Assembly (NCBI RefSeq): GCF_004358205.1
Contig: NZ_SMYO01000004.1
Location: 372,001-436,000 of the forward strand
From: Bacillus salipaludis
Lineage (GTDB): Bacteria; Bacillota; Bacilli; Bacillales_B; DSM-18226
Length of the DNA: 64,000 nt
Reading direction: 5' to 3'
The translations under genes and the position numbers were made by a program. Every line of letters begins with the position of its first letter. Position 1 is the stretch's first letter. Under the pieces are notes generated by a model. The model saw only the letters and a program-made list of their open reading frames with translations, made no database searches and was not told the DNA's origin. Below, one piece after another: positions 42,965 to 52,503 of this stretch.

Positions 42965-43384
42965 TCACTCCTTTAAAAGTTTATGTAGCCAGTCAATTTG
43001 AATCGTGCATAGTTCTTTCTGGGATGTTTCAGGAAGATGCTTTAATAACAATTTGTTTTGTTCCGTTACGGCCCGTTCCCAGTTTGGATATTCATTTAAA
43101 GCTGCATCCGTTAATTGGATATGTTTTTCGCGTTTGTCTTTACCCGGAACCTGTCTTACATACCCTTGCTTGACAAGCCTTTGGATCGTGCGAGTCATTG
43201 GAGGGGCTTCAACGAATAAATAATCACATAGTTCTTTCTGGGTTAAGGAGCCCTTCGTTTTTAAAGCAAATATAACGGCCCACTGTGATCCATATAAACC
43301 CATTGGTTTCAAGACTTCATTCAATTTATTAGTAAGATGTCTGGATAGCTGGTGAAGAGTATGGAAGAGTTCGTGGTTATACAT
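42965..43384 (-). CDS. MarR family transcriptional regulator (MFS-operon)
   Basis: 139 aa. Winged helix with SLTQKELCDYLFVEAPPMTR (residues 51-70), then TIQRLVKQGYVRQVPGKDKR. The DKR wing is typical. It precedes the MFS gene in the same operon (7-base gap). The upstream region holds TTACCTAGGTAA (43422-43433 region), a short perfect palindrome that could be the operator. Confidence 0.88.
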   Translation of the reverse strand: MYNHELFHTLHQLSRHLTNKLNEVLKPMGLYGSQWAVIFALKTKGSLTQKELCDYLFVEAPPMTRTIQRLVKQGYVRQVPGKDKREKHIQLTDAALNEYPNWERAVTEQNKLLLKHLPETSQKELCTIQIDWLHKLLKE

Positions 43385-43418
43385 TTAGATATGTCACTCC
43401 AGATCAAAATCGCAAATT

Positions 43419-43434
43419 AGTTACCTAGGTAACT
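43419..43434. promoter_or_regulatory. Candidate operator of the marR-MFS operon
   Basis: TTAGTTACCTAGGTAACTAT contains the palindrome AGTTACCTAGGTAACT (16 bp). It lies about 40 bases before the MarR start codon, a usual place for autoregulation. Confidence 0.6.
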
Positions 43435-43496
43435 ATATGCCTGTTTAAAGGAAATGTCAAGGAATGTTCACAGATTGGCTACTATGAATGAATAAC

Positions 43497-43536
43497 AAAA
43501 ATCCCGTGGAATCATATTGAATTCCACGGGATTTTT
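43497..43536 (-). terminator. Intrinsic terminator of the met operon
   Basis: AAAAATCCCGTGGAAT and ATTCCACGGGATTTTT pair around a short loop. It lies 9 bases after the metH stop on the minus strand. Confidence 0.9.
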
Positions 43537-43544
43537 AAAAAATT

Positions 43545-46500
43545 CTATTTCAACACATTAAAATACCTTGCTTCCGGATGGGCAAATACCATCGCCGATA
43601 CTGAAGCCTCCGGTTCCATCATACAGCCATCCGTAAGCTGAATGCCGATATCCTCCGGCTGAATTAATCTAAATAATTTCTTTTGATCCTCTAAATCCGG
43701 ACAGGCAGGGTAGCCAAAAGAAAAACGCTGTCCCGGATATTTGGCTGCAAAACGATCCTGCATTGTAAAATCAAGCGGGTCAGGGAATCCCCAGCGATCG
43801 CGCATTTGCCTGTGGATTAACTCCGCAAAGCCCTCAGCAGACTCTAAAGCAAGCGCCTGAAGAGCATGGCTTTCTAAAAAGCGTCCTTCGGCTTTAAATT
43901 GGTCTGCCTTCTCGCGAATACCTCTGCCAGCAGTTACAGTAAAGAAGCCTACATAATCCTTTTCTCCGCTTTCTACTGATTTCACAAAATCAGCTAAACA
44001 TAGATGCGGCTCAGAATCCTGACGAGGAAAATCAAACGTTTCAATCACTTGCTCTGGATTTTCTGGATCATAAATATAAATTTTATTCCCCTCTGATTGA
44101 GCAGGGAAAAATTGATAAACTGCTGCAGGAGTAATCCAGCCTTCTGAACTTGCACCTTGAAGCAATTGATCGACAATCTCTTTGATCTTCAAAGCTTTCT
44201 CATCTTTTTCTGCAAGTAATTTTGAAAGCTTGCCTTTTAGACCAAGATGGTGTCCAATCAACATTTGCATATTGATATACGGTTCAATATGTGAAAGCGA
44301 ATAAGAACGTAACAAATGGCGTTTTGTATCCTTAGGAACAAAAACAGGAACATTCGTTGAAATGGCTGGTCTCACCTTTACTGCTACAGCACTTGCTGTA
44401 CGGAGATGGCTGAAATCATGAACAACCTCCGCAGCGGCCAATTTTTCCTGTCTTTCTTCCAATAACTTTTCGCGTTCCTCAGGAGTTTGTACTTGATTAG
44501 CAAGTGCTAAACCAGTCATTGCATCTTTTGCGTAAAGAACCAGACCATCGTATTCTTTGGAAATCTTTGTATCAGTAAATTTCCTAGAAAGAGCGGCACC
44601 GCCAACCAAAATCGGTAAAGAAATGCCCGCTTCTTTTAAATCCTGTGCGGTTAAGACCATTTGCTGGGCAGACTTAACTAATAAGCCGGATAATCCAACG
44701 ATGTCCGGTTTTTCTTTACGAATAGCTTGAATCAAGTCTGCTGGGGTAACCTTGATTCCTAAATCCACGACTTGGTAGCCATTATTGCCGAGAATAATAT
44801 CGACAAGGTTCTTCCCAATATCATGAACATCGCCTTTGACCGTTGCTAAAATTACTTTTCCTTTAGAGGCAGAGGTATCGCCTTTTTCCATATGCGGCTC
44901 TAAATGGGTCACGGCAGCCTTCATGACTTCAGCGCTCTGAAGAACCTCAGCAACAATCAATTGGTTGTCATTGAAAAGACGGCCAACCTCGCTCATTCCT
45001 TCCATTAAAGGACCATTAATAATATCAAGGGGAGCAGGATATTTAGCAAGCGCTAAATCTAAGTCCGGCAGCAAGCCTTCCTTTGTTCCTTCGACAACAT
45101 AGTAGGCGAGTCGCTCTTCTAAGGTCATATCAGGAAGGGTAGATTTAGCTTCTTTCTTTTTCCCACGGTACATTTCAGTAAAGGTGGCTAATGATTCATC
45201 TGTAGTGTCAAATAACAGCTTTTCAGCTGCTTCGACTTCTTCCTTAGGAATGGAAGCAAACCGCTCAAGCTTCTCTGTATTGACAATTGCATAATCTAAT
45301 CCTGCTTGTGTGCAATGATAAAGGAATACGGAGTTTAAAACTTCTCTTCCAACTGGAGGAAGTCCAAATGAAACATTACTGATTCCAAGAATGGTTTGAA
45401 CTCCAGGAAGGTTTTCTTTAATTAACCGAATTCCTTCCACTGTCGCTTTTGCGGACCCAATATATTGTTCATCACCCGTTCCAACCGGGAATACAAGCGG
45501 ATCAAAAATAATGTCCTCCGATTTTAAACCATATTTATGAACGAGTATGTCATGGGATCGTTTCGCAATTTCGAGCTTGCGTTCTGCAGTTACACCCATG
45601 CCTTTTTCATCAATGGTTCCCACAACAGCAGCAGCACCATATTTGTGAATCAATGGTACAACTGCTTCAAAGCGCTCTTCTCCATCTTCAAGGTTAATCG
45701 AATTGATGATTGCTTTTCCTTGTGAATATTTAAGCGCTCTTTCAATGACTTTTTCATCGGTTGAATCGATTACAAGTGGAACTTTTACTTTTTTAACGAC
45801 TTCTTTAATGAACTTTTCCATGTCGATGATTTCGTCACGGTCAGGGTCGGCAAGACAAATATCGATAACATGTGCGCCGCCTTTTACTTGTGCGCGGGCA
45901 ATCTCTGAAGCTTCTTCAAATTTGCCTTCGGTTATTAACCGTTTGAATTTGCGGGATCCGATTACATTCGTCCGTTCTCCTACCATGATCGGTCTTAAGG
46001 TCGGGTCATCATATATAAACGGATCAATCCCCGATACCATATGGACAGAGGAGGACTGCAGTTCACGCGGTTGATAATTCTTCATTGCTTCAGCAATTGC
46101 CTGAATATGCTCAGGTGTTGTTCCGCAGCAGCCGCCGACAATATTCAGCCAGCCATGTGCTGCAAAGTCAGAAAGTTTTTTTGCCAAGGTATCAGGTGTT
46201 TCATGGTAATGACCTTCTTCATCAGGAAGCCCTGCATTTGGGTAACAGCTGATCGCAGTAGTTGCTAGACCCGAAAGAGAACGAATATGGTCCTGCATAA
46301 ATTCTGGACCGGTTGCACAGTTTAAGCCAACCGCAACTGGTTTCATATGTTCGACCGAAATATAGAACGATTCAATCGTTTGACCGGCAAGTGTGGTTCC
46401 CATTGGCTCAATGGTTCCTGAGAGCATTAATGGCAACGTTCTGCCTGTTTTTTCAAAAGCCCGGGAGATTCCGATGAAGCCTGCTTTCACATTCAGCATA

Positions 46501-46997
46501 TCCTGACTTGTTTCAAGGAGCAAAAGGTCGACTCCACCATCAATTAAGCCGACTGCCTGCTCTTCGTAAGAGGCAGCAAGCTCATCGAAGGTGGTTCCGC
46601 CGGTCACACTTAATGTTTTCGTTGTTGGTCCCATTGAACCAGCAACATAGCGCGGCCAATCCGGAGTGGATATTTCATCAACCGCCTTTTTGGCAATTTG
46701 TGCGGCAACCTTATTCAATTCATAGGCTTTGTAGCCCAAATCGTATTCATCTAAAACAATGCTGGTTGCTCCGAACGTATTTGTTTCGATAATGTCTGCC
46801 CCGGCCTCAAGGTATTCGCGGTGGATACTTTCAATCACTGCGGGTGCAGTTAAATTCAGGTTTTCATTACAGCCCTCATATTCTTCCCCGCCAAAATCTT
46901 CAGCACTTAGGTCTGCGCGTTGAAGCATGGTTCCCATTGCGCCGTCCATGACAAGAATTCGTTTTTGTAATTGTTCACTGAATGGTGCTTTCGACAT
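43545..46997 (-). CDS. metH: Cobalamin-dependent methionine synthase MetH
   Basis: 1150 aa, full length. Domains in order: homocysteine-binding barrel (1-320; DGAMGTMLQ at the start, zinc cysteines in LNCATGP and [10 protein letters not shown]), pterin/methyl-THF barrel (about 340-610; [16 protein letters not shown]), B12 domain (about 640-870; cobalt-ligand histidine in [11 protein letters not shown]) and SAM-dependent reactivation domain (about 890-1150; [12 protein letters not shown]). It methylates homocysteine. Its start overlaps the stop region of the bifunctional gene upstream. Most B. subtilis strains use the B12-independent MetE, so this organism relies on cobalamin here. Confidence 0.97.
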   Translation of the reverse strand: MSKAPFSEQLQKRILVMDGAMGTMLQRADLSAEDFGGEEYEGCNENLNLTAPAVIESIHREYLEAGADIIETNTFGATSIVLDEYDLGYKAYELNKVAAQIAKKAVDEISTPDWPRYVAGSMGPTTKTLSVTGGTTFDELAASYEEQAVGLIDGGVDLLLLETSQDMLNVKAGFIGISRAFEKTGRTLPLMLSGTIEPMGTTLAGQTIESFYISVEHMKPVAVGLNCATGPEFMQDHIRSLSGLATTAISCYPNAGLPDEEGHYHETPDTLAKKLSDFAAHGWLNIVGGCCGTTPEHIQAIAEAMKNYQPRELQSSSVHMVSGIDPFIYDDPTLRPIMVGERTNVIGSRKFKRLITEGKFEEASEIARAQVKGGAHVIDICLADPDRDEIIDMEKFIKEVVKKVKVPLVIDSTDEKVIERALKYSQGKAIINSINLEDGEERFEAVVPLIHKYGAAAVVGTIDEKGMGVTAERKLEIAKRSHDILVHKYGLKSEDIIFDPLVFPVGTGDEQYIGSAKATVEGIRLIKENLPGVQTILGISNVSFGLPPVGREVLNSVFLYHCTQAGLDYAIVNTEKLERFASIPKEEVEAAEKLLFDTTDESLATFTEMYRGKKKEAKSTLPDMTLEERLAYYVVEGTKEGLLPDLDLALAKYPAPLDIINGPLMEGMSEVGRLFNDNQLIVAEVLQSAEVMKAAVTHLEPHMEKGDTSASKGKVILATVKGDVHDIGKNLVDIILGNNGYQVVDLGIKVTPADLIQAIRKEKPDIVGLSGLLVKSAQQMVLTAQDLKEAGISLPILVGGAALSRKFTDTKISKEYDGLVLYAKDAMTGLALANQVQTPEEREKLLEERQEKLAAAEVVHDFSHLRTASAVAVKVRPAISTNVPVFVPKDTKRHLLRSYSLSHIEPYINMQMLIGHHLGLKGKLSKLLAEKDEKALKIKEIVDQLLQGASSEGWITPAAVYQFFPAQSEGNKIYIYDPENPEQVIETFDFPRQDSEPHLCLADFVKSVESGEKDYVGFFTVTAGRGIREKADQFKAEGRFLESHALQALALESAEGFAELIHRQMRDRWGFPDPLDFTMQDRFAAKYPGQRFSFGYPACPDLEDQKKLFRLIQPEDIGIQLTDGCMMEPEASVSAMVFAHPEARYFNVLK

Positions 46998-48840
46998 AGA
47001 AGTTCCCCCTAATTTCGTTCGCGCGCTGGTTCGTATAGGCTGCCAGCTCAGCTGTTATCTCATATCGTAAAAATGGTGTGATTAAATAAATCCCATTGAA
47101 TAAATCTAATGCTGTATCAATTAATGATTTCGTTATCTCAATTCCTTCTCGAACTGCCTGCTGCGGTTGATCATTCAACCTTGCCATTCTGTCACGAATC
47201 GAATCGGCAATTTTGATTCCAGGGACTTCATTATGAAGGAACTCAGCATTTTTACTACTTGTAAGCGGCATTAAGCCGATATAGATTGGTGCACTTAGAT
47301 GTTTCGTATTTTCATAGACTTCGATTAATTTTTCCTCTGAAAAAACAGGTTGGGTGATAAAGTAATCTGCTCCATATTCGACTTTTTTCTCCAAACGTTT
47401 TACCGCTTTTTCAAGGGTTCTGACATTTGGGTTAAAGGCGGCAGCAATACTGAAATCAGTTTTTTGTCCAAGGTCTTTTCCTGAAAAGGATAAGCCTTCA
47501 TTTAGCTGCTTAATCATTTGAATCAATTCAAAAGAAGACACATCGTAAACAGAAGAAGCTCCAGGGAAATCGCCCACTCTAGCAGGATCTCCGGTTATCG
47601 CCAAAACATCATTCATCCCAAGAGTATGAAGTCCCATTAGATGTGATTGCAAGCCGATGATATTTCGGTCCCTGCATGCAAGATGAATCAGCGGCCGCAT
47701 TCCTAATTCCGCTTTTACTCGATATCCTAATGCTTCATTAGCAATTCTTACTGTGGCAAGGGAATTGTCTGCAAGTGTAATCGCGTCAATCCCAGCTTTC
47801 TTTAATGCCTTTGCGCCTTCAAAGAACTTAGTAATCGAATCTAGTTTCCTGGGTGGATCTAATTCTACGATAACTGATGGCCGTTCCTTTACAACCTTTT
47901 CAAGAGGAGGATATTCTCTCTCTGGAGTTCGATCATCAATCGTTATTTTCTTTGGTTTTAATTTTACAACTTTTTCGACAATTGGAACAGCATTCTTTAA
48001 TTCCGAAGCAAAAGCTCGAATATGTTCCGGCGTTGTTCCGCAGCATCCGCCAAGGAGGCGTACTCCTTCGTTCCGGAAGGCCTGGGCTGATTTTCGAAAA
48101 TAATCGGCATCTCCTTCATAATGAAACTTTCCATCCGTATAAGCAGGAAGGCTTGCATTCGGATAAGCAGATAAAAAGGCATGTTCCGGGAGTTCAATCT
48201 GCTCCAAAGCGAGAAGCATATGGTGCGGGCCAAGCCGACAGTTCAGTCCAATTACATCCGCCCCGAGTCCTTCCAATCTTCTTAACGCATCATTGACAGG
48301 GGTTCGGTCCTGAAGAATCCCAGGCTCTTGCAGCGAAATTTGAGCAATGATGGGAAGTTTTGTTTCCTTCCTTGCAATGGTTAGGACCGTTTCTAGTTCT
48401 TCCAAATCGTAAAACGTTTCGAGCAGCAATCCATCTACCCCTTCGAGTAGAAGGCAATAAAGCTGTTCACGAAAGCTCCGTTTTAATTCTTCAATCGTTA
48501 TCGAATCCGGTTTAATTCCACGATTTCCGCCAATTGTCCCCAGCACATAAGCATCCTGCCCGGCTGCCAACTTTGCGTTACGGACAGCGGCACTGTTAAT
48601 TTCTTTTACCGAGTCTTCTAGTCCGTATCGCACAAGTTTTAAGTAGTTTGCTGCATAGGTATTTGTTTGAATGACGTCCGCCCCAGCCTCAATATACGCC
48701 TTATGAATTTTTTGAATTTGCTCGGAGTGGGAGAGATTCAGTTCCTCAAAACAAGAATCCTTTCCAAAGGAATAGAGCAGCGTTCCCATCGCACCGTCAG
48801 CGATCAAAATTTGATTTTTTAATTTGTCTAAAAAGCTCAT
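46975..48840 (-). CDS. yitJ: Bifunctional homocysteine S-methyltransferase / methylenetetrahydrofolate reductase (YitJ)
   Basis: 621 aa from the ATG at 48840; the ATG two codons earlier abuts the AAGGAG site. Residues 1-300 are a homocysteine methyltransferase barrel (DGAMGTLLY; zinc ligands GLNCRLG and [10 protein letters not shown]). Residues 330-615 are a MetF-type reductase ([39 protein letters not shown]). The reductase supplies 5-methyl-THF to MetH, encoded next with a 23-base overlap. Same design as B. subtilis YitJ. Confidence 0.95.
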   Translation of the reverse strand: MSFLDKLKNQILIADGAMGTLLYSFGKDSCFEELNLSHSEQIQKIHKAYIEAGADVIQTNTYAANYLKLVRYGLEDSVKEINSAAVRNAKLAAGQDAYVLGTIGGNRGIKPDSITIEELKRSFREQLYCLLLEGVDGLLLETFYDLEELETVLTIARKETKLPIIAQISLQEPGILQDRTPVNDALRRLEGLGADVIGLNCRLGPHHMLLALEQIELPEHAFLSAYPNASLPAYTDGKFHYEGDADYFRKSAQAFRNEGVRLLGGCCGTTPEHIRAFASELKNAVPIVEKVVKLKPKKITIDDRTPEREYPPLEKVVKERPSVIVELDPPRKLDSITKFFEGAKALKKAGIDAITLADNSLATVRIANEALGYRVKAELGMRPLIHLACRDRNIIGLQSHLMGLHTLGMNDVLAITGDPARVGDFPGASSVYDVSSFELIQMIKQLNEGLSFSGKDLGQKTDFSIAAAFNPNVRTLEKAVKRLEKKVEYGADYFITQPVFSEEKLIEVYENTKHLSAPIYIGLMPLTSSKNAEFLHNEVPGIKIADSIRDRMARLNDQPQQAVREGIEITKSLIDTALDLFNGIYLITPFLRYEITAELAAYTNQRANEIRGNFYVESTIQ

Positions 48841-48842
48841 TG

Positions 48843-50030
48843 TCATTCTCCTTGCTGCAGCACTAATTGTTCATGGCGAATTTGCGCAAAGCCTTGCGAA
48901 AAATCTTTAATTAAATCATCTGGGTTTTCGAGTCCTACTGAGAGACGGAGCAGGCTGTTCGTGATCCCGCGCTTTTCTCTTTCGTCCTGTGGCATTGCTG
49001 CATGTGACATTTTCGCTGGATAGGATAAAATCGATTCAACCGCTCCAAGACTGACGGCAAATACAGGTAATTTAACGTTTGAAACGAAAGTTCTTAGTTC
49101 TGCTTCATCATTTAATTCAAATGATAATACAGCTCCAGGCCCTTCTGCTTGAGACGCTTGAAGTTCATGCTCAGGATGTTCCTTAAGACCCGGATAATAG
49201 ACTGATTTAACGAGCGGATGCGAATTTAAATATTCCGCTAGTTTAATAGCTGAATTTTGCGATTGCTGAAGCCGTACATGGAGTGTTTTAAGCCCTCTTA
49301 AAACAAGCCATGCATCTTGGACGCCAAGGATTGCTCCAAAGGAATTTTGTAAAAATCCTAGTTTTTGAGCAAGGTCTGCATCCTTAACTACGGCAAGACC
49401 TGCAACAACGTCACTGTGTCCTGATAAAAACTTAGTAGCACTGTGCAATACAACATCGGCACCAAGTTCCAATGGTTTTTGCAATGCTGGTGTTAAAAAT
49501 GTATTATCAACAAATGTTAACGCTCCAATTTCCTTTGACAATTCACTAACTGCTTTAATATCTGTAACCTTTAATGTTGGATTCGAAGGAGTTTCCACAT
49601 AAAAAGCTTTTGTATTCGGCTGGATTGCTGCCTTTACCTCATCTAGGTTCGTCATATCAACGAAGGTATGTTCAATTCTGTAACGTGTAAGGACCTGTGT
49701 CACCATCCGAAATGTTCCACCGTATACGTCCTCTGTGATGACAATATGGTCTCCGGCAGAAAGGAGAAGAAAGGCTGTGGAAATCGCAGCCATACCGGAG
49801 GAGAAAGCAAATCCTTTCACTCCGCCTTCTAATTCAGCAATAACATCTTCAAGTGCTTCACGAGTTGGATTTAAACTGCGGCTGTAGTCATACTTTCCAA
49901 ATTGGTCAATATCATATTGGTGAAAGGTAGAAGCATGCTGAATAGGCACACTTACCGCACCAGTAGCAGGATCGAGTTTATGGCGGTTATGCAAAAGCAA
50001 AGTTTCGAAACAAATATCCTTATTTTGCAT
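48843..50030 (-). CDS. metC: Cystathionine beta-lyase MetC
   Basis: 395 aa. PLP enzyme of the Cys/Met metabolism family; the Schiff-base lysine is K200 in [13 protein letters not shown], with GYG-type cofactor contacts in [11 protein letters not shown] (78-88) and VDNTFLTP (174-181). It cleaves cystathionine to homocysteine, pyruvate and ammonia. Its start overlaps the metI end by 11 bases and its stop is at the start of yitJ, so the genes are translationally coupled. Close paralogue of metI. Confidence 0.93.
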   Translation of the reverse strand: MQNKDICFETLLLHNRHKLDPATGAVSVPIQHASTFHQYDIDQFGKYDYSRSLNPTREALEDVIAELEGGVKGFAFSSGMAAISTAFLLLSAGDHIVITEDVYGGTFRMVTQVLTRYRIEHTFVDMTNLDEVKAAIQPNTKAFYVETPSNPTLKVTDIKAVSELSKEIGALTFVDNTFLTPALQKPLELGADVVLHSATKFLSGHSDVVAGLAVVKDADLAQKLGFLQNSFGAILGVQDAWLVLRGLKTLHVRLQQSQNSAIKLAEYLNSHPLVKSVYYPGLKEHPEHELQASQAEGPGAVLSFELNDEAELRTFVSNVKLPVFAVSLGAVESILSYPAKMSHAAMPQDEREKRGITNSLLRLSVGLENPDDLIKDFSQGFAQIRHEQLVLQQGE

Positions 50031-51141
50031 TGATAGTCACTCCTTCATGAATATTGGCAAAAGCTTTCTCTAAATCAATAATCAAATCTTCCGCATCTTC
50101 CGTTCCTACAGAAAAGCGAAGTAAACAGTTATCAACACCTGCGGCAAAACGAACTTCCTCAGGGATATCTGCATGTGTTTGTGTTGCTGGATAAGTAATG
50201 AAGCTTTCCGTACCGCCAAGACTTTCTGCAAAAGTAATTAAGGATAATCCTTGTAAAAATGGATTCACCCATGAGTCTTCTTTGACTCGGAAAGAAAGCA
50301 TTCCACCTTTCCCAGGGTAAAGGACATCCTTGACATCTTCATGGTTGGAGAGATATTCCACAAGTTGCTTCGCATTTTTCTCGTGTTGCTTCATTCTGAG
50401 CGATAATGTTTTCATTCCGCGCATTAACAGCCAAGAATCGAATGGACTCAACACGGCACCTGCACCATTGTGATGGAAGGCAAGGGCTTCACATAATTCT
50501 TGTCCTTTTGCAACAACCAGACCTGCGAGCACATCGTTATGACCGCCAAGATATTTGGTCGCACTGTGAATCACAATATCTGCCCCAAGCAGGATTGGCT
50601 GCTGTAAGAGAGGGGTGTAAAATGTATTATCAACAATCAGCAAAATCTTGTGTTTCTTGGCAATTTCAGAAACAGCGGCGATATCTGATTGCTGCATAAG
50701 AGGGTTTGTCGGAGTTTCAAGGAAGATGGCCTTTGTTTTAGGGGTAATCTTACTTTCAATCTCACTCGGACAACAGGTATTTACATATTGAGCGGTTAAG
50801 CCCCATTTTTTATAACCTTGTTCCAATATGCGATAGGTCCCGCCATAAAGGTCTTCGCTGACTATCCATTCGTCACCGGATTGGAATAAGGAAAGAATTG
50901 TTAAGATGGCAGCCATTCCGGAGCTACAGGCATAGCCTTGATCGCCGCCTTCTAAATCGGCAATTGTTTTTTCAAGCAGCTGGCGTGTTGGGTTTCCGGT
51001 ACGGATATAGTCAAATCCGGTCGATTGGCCGATTCCTTCGTGACGGAAGGCAGTAGAGAAATAAACCGGTGGATTGACGGTTCCTGTTACGGTTTCACTG
51101 CGGTTTCCAATTTGAGCAAGTTTCGTTTCAATTTTGTACAT
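50020..51141 (-). CDS. metI: Cystathionine gamma-synthase / O-acetylhomoserine sulfhydrylase MetI
   Basis: 373 aa from the ATG at 51141 with GGAG 8 bases upstream. PLP lysine K196 in IHSATKYLGGHND; the substrate-arginine region is DYIRTGNPTR (44-53) and DNTFYTPLL is at 171-179. It joins an acylated homoserine with cysteine or sulfide. It is the first gene of a four-gene operon controlled by the S-box leader about 230 bases upstream. A dispersed repeat sits in the leader between the riboswitch terminator and this start. Confidence 0.93.
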   Translation of the reverse strand: MYKIETKLAQIGNRSETVTGTVNPPVYFSTAFRHEGIGQSTGFDYIRTGNPTRQLLEKTIADLEGGDQGYACSSGMAAILTILSLFQSGDEWIVSEDLYGGTYRILEQGYKKWGLTAQYVNTCCPSEIESKITPKTKAIFLETPTNPLMQQSDIAAVSEIAKKHKILLIVDNTFYTPLLQQPILLGADIVIHSATKYLGGHNDVLAGLVVAKGQELCEALAFHHNGAGAVLSPFDSWLLMRGMKTLSLRMKQHEKNAKQLVEYLSNHEDVKDVLYPGKGGMLSFRVKEDSWVNPFLQGLSLITFAESLGGTESFITYPATQTHADIPEEVRFAAGVDNCLLRFSVGTEDAEDLIIDLEKAFANIHEGVTINAK

Positions 51142-51190
51142 GATGATCACTCCATTTTAAAAAGTATAAATTATCGACTTTGAGAATTAT

Positions 51191-51309
51191 CCAGCTCCAG
51201 GTGCCATCGGCTCGAGGTTCACAAGCGGGTCCATCCAAAAGGTTAAAAAGCAACCTTTCGGCCGGCTCGTCTTGTGCTAGTCGCCGATAAGCAGGCGCCT
51301 TCCGCTCTC
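51191..51309. repeat. Dispersed palindromic repeat (second family) in the metI leader
   Basis: Runs from CCAGCTCCAGGTGCCATCGG to AGCAGGCGCCTTCCGCTCTC. The centre CCAAAAGGTTAAAAAGCAACC, with TTTCGG after it, forms a hairpin (AAAGGTT/AACCTTT). It differs from the family at 857 and 8245. From memory, similar text is common in Bacillus spacers. It lies in the mRNA leader between the S-box terminator and metI. Confidence 0.65.
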
Positions 51310-51314
51310 AAAAC

Positions 51315-51346
51315 AAAAAAGGTCTTCTTTAAGAAGAAGACCTTTG
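51315..51346 (-). terminator. S-box expression-platform terminator
   Basis: On the minus strand AAGGTCTTCTTC and GAAGACCTTTTTT form a strong stem with TTTTTT, 25-30 bases after the aptamer. When S-adenosylmethionine is bound this hairpin should stop transcription before metI. Confidence 0.9.
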
Positions 51347-51371
51347 TCAGACGCTCACATATGTCATTCTT

Positions 51372-51486
51372 CTTATCTCGCAAATTATTAATGGTAATTT
51401 GCAGGACTTAGCACCTTTTCAATGAACGAAGCCATTGAAGGTTGCTGAGGTGTCTTCGGGCCATTCCCTCTACCTCTCTTGATAAG
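51372..51486 (-). promoter_or_regulatory. SAM-I (S-box) riboswitch aptamer
   Basis: Read on the minus strand: P1 CTTATC...GATAAG; then AGAGAGGTAGAGGGAATGGC, CCGAAGACACCTCAGCAACC, a variable P3 (CTTCAATG...CATTGAAAAGG) and GTGCTAAGTCC. These are the conserved S-box blocks (GAGGGA, CTCAGCAACC, GTGCTAA-TCC). It controls metI-metC-yitJ-metH by transcription termination when SAM is plentiful. Start of transcription is predicted a few bases upstream. Confidence 0.96.
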
Positions 51487-51513
51487 AAATTAAATTATTT
51501 GGATTATTTATAA

Positions 51514-51542
51514 AATTTACTACAAATTATTGGTGATGTCAA
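51514..51542 (-). promoter_or_regulatory. Sigma-A promoter of the met operon
   Basis: On the minus strand TTGACA (51542-51537) and TAAATT (51519-51514) are separated by 17 bases. The S-box aptamer begins about 27 bases downstream of the -10. Confidence 0.78.
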
Positions 51543-51620
51543 TTTGTTTTTAAAATCAACAAAAATAATCAATTAAATATAGTTGACTATCATAAATTAT
51601 GGTAATAATCTATAACTATA

Positions 51621-51636
51621 TTTCTTAATAAAGAAC
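51621..51636. promoter_or_regulatory. SinR-type operator, box 1 (upstream of the sinI-like gene)
   Basis: TTTCTT-AATA-AAGAAC, a 6-4-6 inverted repeat with one mismatch to GTTCTT-N4-AAGAAC. A possible -10 (TAAAAT, 51644-51649) follows, with the box at the -35 position. It precedes the 52-residue gene at 51678. Confidence 0.6.
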
Positions 51637-51677
51637 GATAAAGTAAAATTAAAGCAATATATCGAGAGGATAGCTAA

Positions 51678-51836
51678 ATGATTATTTCACAAAAATTGAC
51701 CCAACAAAAATTACTTGAAATTTTAGTTGCCGCATATGAAATGGGACAAGAAGTAGAGAGTGTGGATTTGAAAGAATTTGTTGAAGAAATCAAGGATAAA
51801 GTTTTAATGGTCATCTATCCCTCGAATGATAAGTAG
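51678..51836 (+). CDS. Small SinI-like protein, candidate antagonist of the SinR-like regulator
   Basis: 52 aa with AGAGGA 8 bases before the ATG. Residues 11-40 (KLLEILVAAYEMGQEVESVD then LKEFVEEIKD) form a helical hairpin that lines up with residues 82-110 of the SinR-like protein encoded next (WSEIIKAALEAGLINKADLK then EISEAIE): both have E-I-x-x-A-A-x-E-x-G and D-L-K-E. In B. subtilis SinI resembles the SinR dimerisation hairpin and disrupts the repressor; the position just upstream of the regulator is also like sinI-sinR. The assignment is by this comparison and is not tested. Confidence 0.65.
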   Translation: MIISQKLTQQKLLEILVAAYEMGQEVESVDLKEFVEEIKDKVLMVIYPSNDK

Positions 51837-51909
51837 GAATTGAACATGAATTCCATGCAAAGCTAATCCAGTTATTGAAGTTAAAATTTAAGTAGATTCG
51901 ACATTATAT

Positions 51910-51942
51910 GTTCTTTACTAAGAACTTATTATTCATTATAAT
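51910..51942 (+). promoter_or_regulatory. SinR-type operator, box 2, on the promoter of the sinR-like gene
   Basis: GTTCTT-TACT-AAGAAC (51910-51925) is a perfect 6-4-6 palindrome that contains the known SinR core GTTCTTT. It covers the probable -35 (TTTACT, 51914-51919), 17 bases before TATAAT at 51937-51942. Binding here would block RNA polymerase, so the regulator probably represses itself. Confidence 0.75.
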
Positions 51943-51981
51943 GGAACGAAAGGAGAGTGAATTTTATTATAGGGGGTAATT

Positions 51982-52335
51982 ATGTTAGGTTCACAAATTC
52001 AAAAATTAAGGCAGGAAAAAAAACTTACTTTATCTCAACTAGCAGAGAAAACGGATATTTCAAAATCCTATTTAAGCCATATCGAAAGAAATATTCAGAC
52101 CAATCCAACTATTGAAGTATTGGTGAAAATTGCTGCTGCTTTGGATGTCGATCTTCATACACTTTTATATCCTAATAAAGACATTTCTGAATCAACGAAT
52201 ACTAAAAAGGTACATGTAACAAATTGGAGTGAAATTATTAAAGCTGCTCTTGAAGCGGGATTGATTAATAAAGCTGATTTAAAGGAAATAAGTGAGGCCA
52301 TCGAAAATGAGAAACAAGGCAGTAGAAAAAATTAA
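51982..52335 (+). CDS. SinR-like XRE-family regulator of the exopolysaccharide locus
   Basis: 117 aa, close to SinR (111). N-terminal XRE helix-turn-helix at residues 1-62: IQKLRQEKKLTLSQLAEKTD then ISKSYLSHIERNIQTNPTIE, strongly SinR-like. The C-terminal hairpin (81-110; NWSEIIKAALEAGLINKADL) corresponds to the SinR multimerisation/SinI-binding segment. SinR represses biofilm matrix operons in B. subtilis. Here it sits directly before an exopolysaccharide cluster and is surrounded by SinR-type boxes. GGGGG lies 9 bases before the ATG. Confidence 0.83.
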   Translation: MLGSQIQKLRQEKKLTLSQLAEKTDISKSYLSHIERNIQTNPTIEVLVKIAAALDVDLHTLLYPNKDISESTNTKKVHVTNWSEIIKAALEAGLINKADLKEISEAIENEKQGSRKN

Positions 52336-52355
52336 TTTTACACGAGGTGAAGCAT

Positions 52356-52443
52356 AAGAGTTCTAATAACAGGTGGTTATGGCCTCTTCCACTGCTGTTC
52401 ACGGTCTAAATTATTTTCCATGGGCAAATTCCAATTTTAATGT
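52356..52443 (+). pseudogene. 5' remnant of an NAD-dependent epimerase/dehydratase gene
   Basis: After a GAGGTG site the text ATAAGAGTTCTAATAACAGG encodes xRVLITG and continues GGYG, the standard N-terminal Rossmann start of nucleotide-sugar epimerases (RVLITGGYGFIGS). The ATG is ATA, and the frame then loses similarity (LFHCCSRSK) and stops soon. It seems a sugar-nucleotide epimerase gene was deleted, leaving its first 10 codons before the beta-helix gene. Confidence 0.5.
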
Positions 52444-52457
52444 TCTTAGTAAAGAAT
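52442..52457. promoter_or_regulatory. SinR-type operator, box 3 (upstream of the beta-helix gene)
   Basis: GTTCTT-AGTA-AAGAAT, a 6-4-6 palindrome with one mismatch, 47 bases before the start codon at 52504. No clear -10 was found downstream, so the promoter is not located. Confidence 0.6.
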
Positions 52458-52503
52458 TTAAATGATTTACATCGGTAGTTATTAATTTTTGTAGGAGAAA
52501 ATT

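Noticed and set aside
46041..46792. Plus-strand ORFs inside metH
   Set aside because: They are shadows of the long metH reading frame, with no start signals and unusual amino-acid composition.
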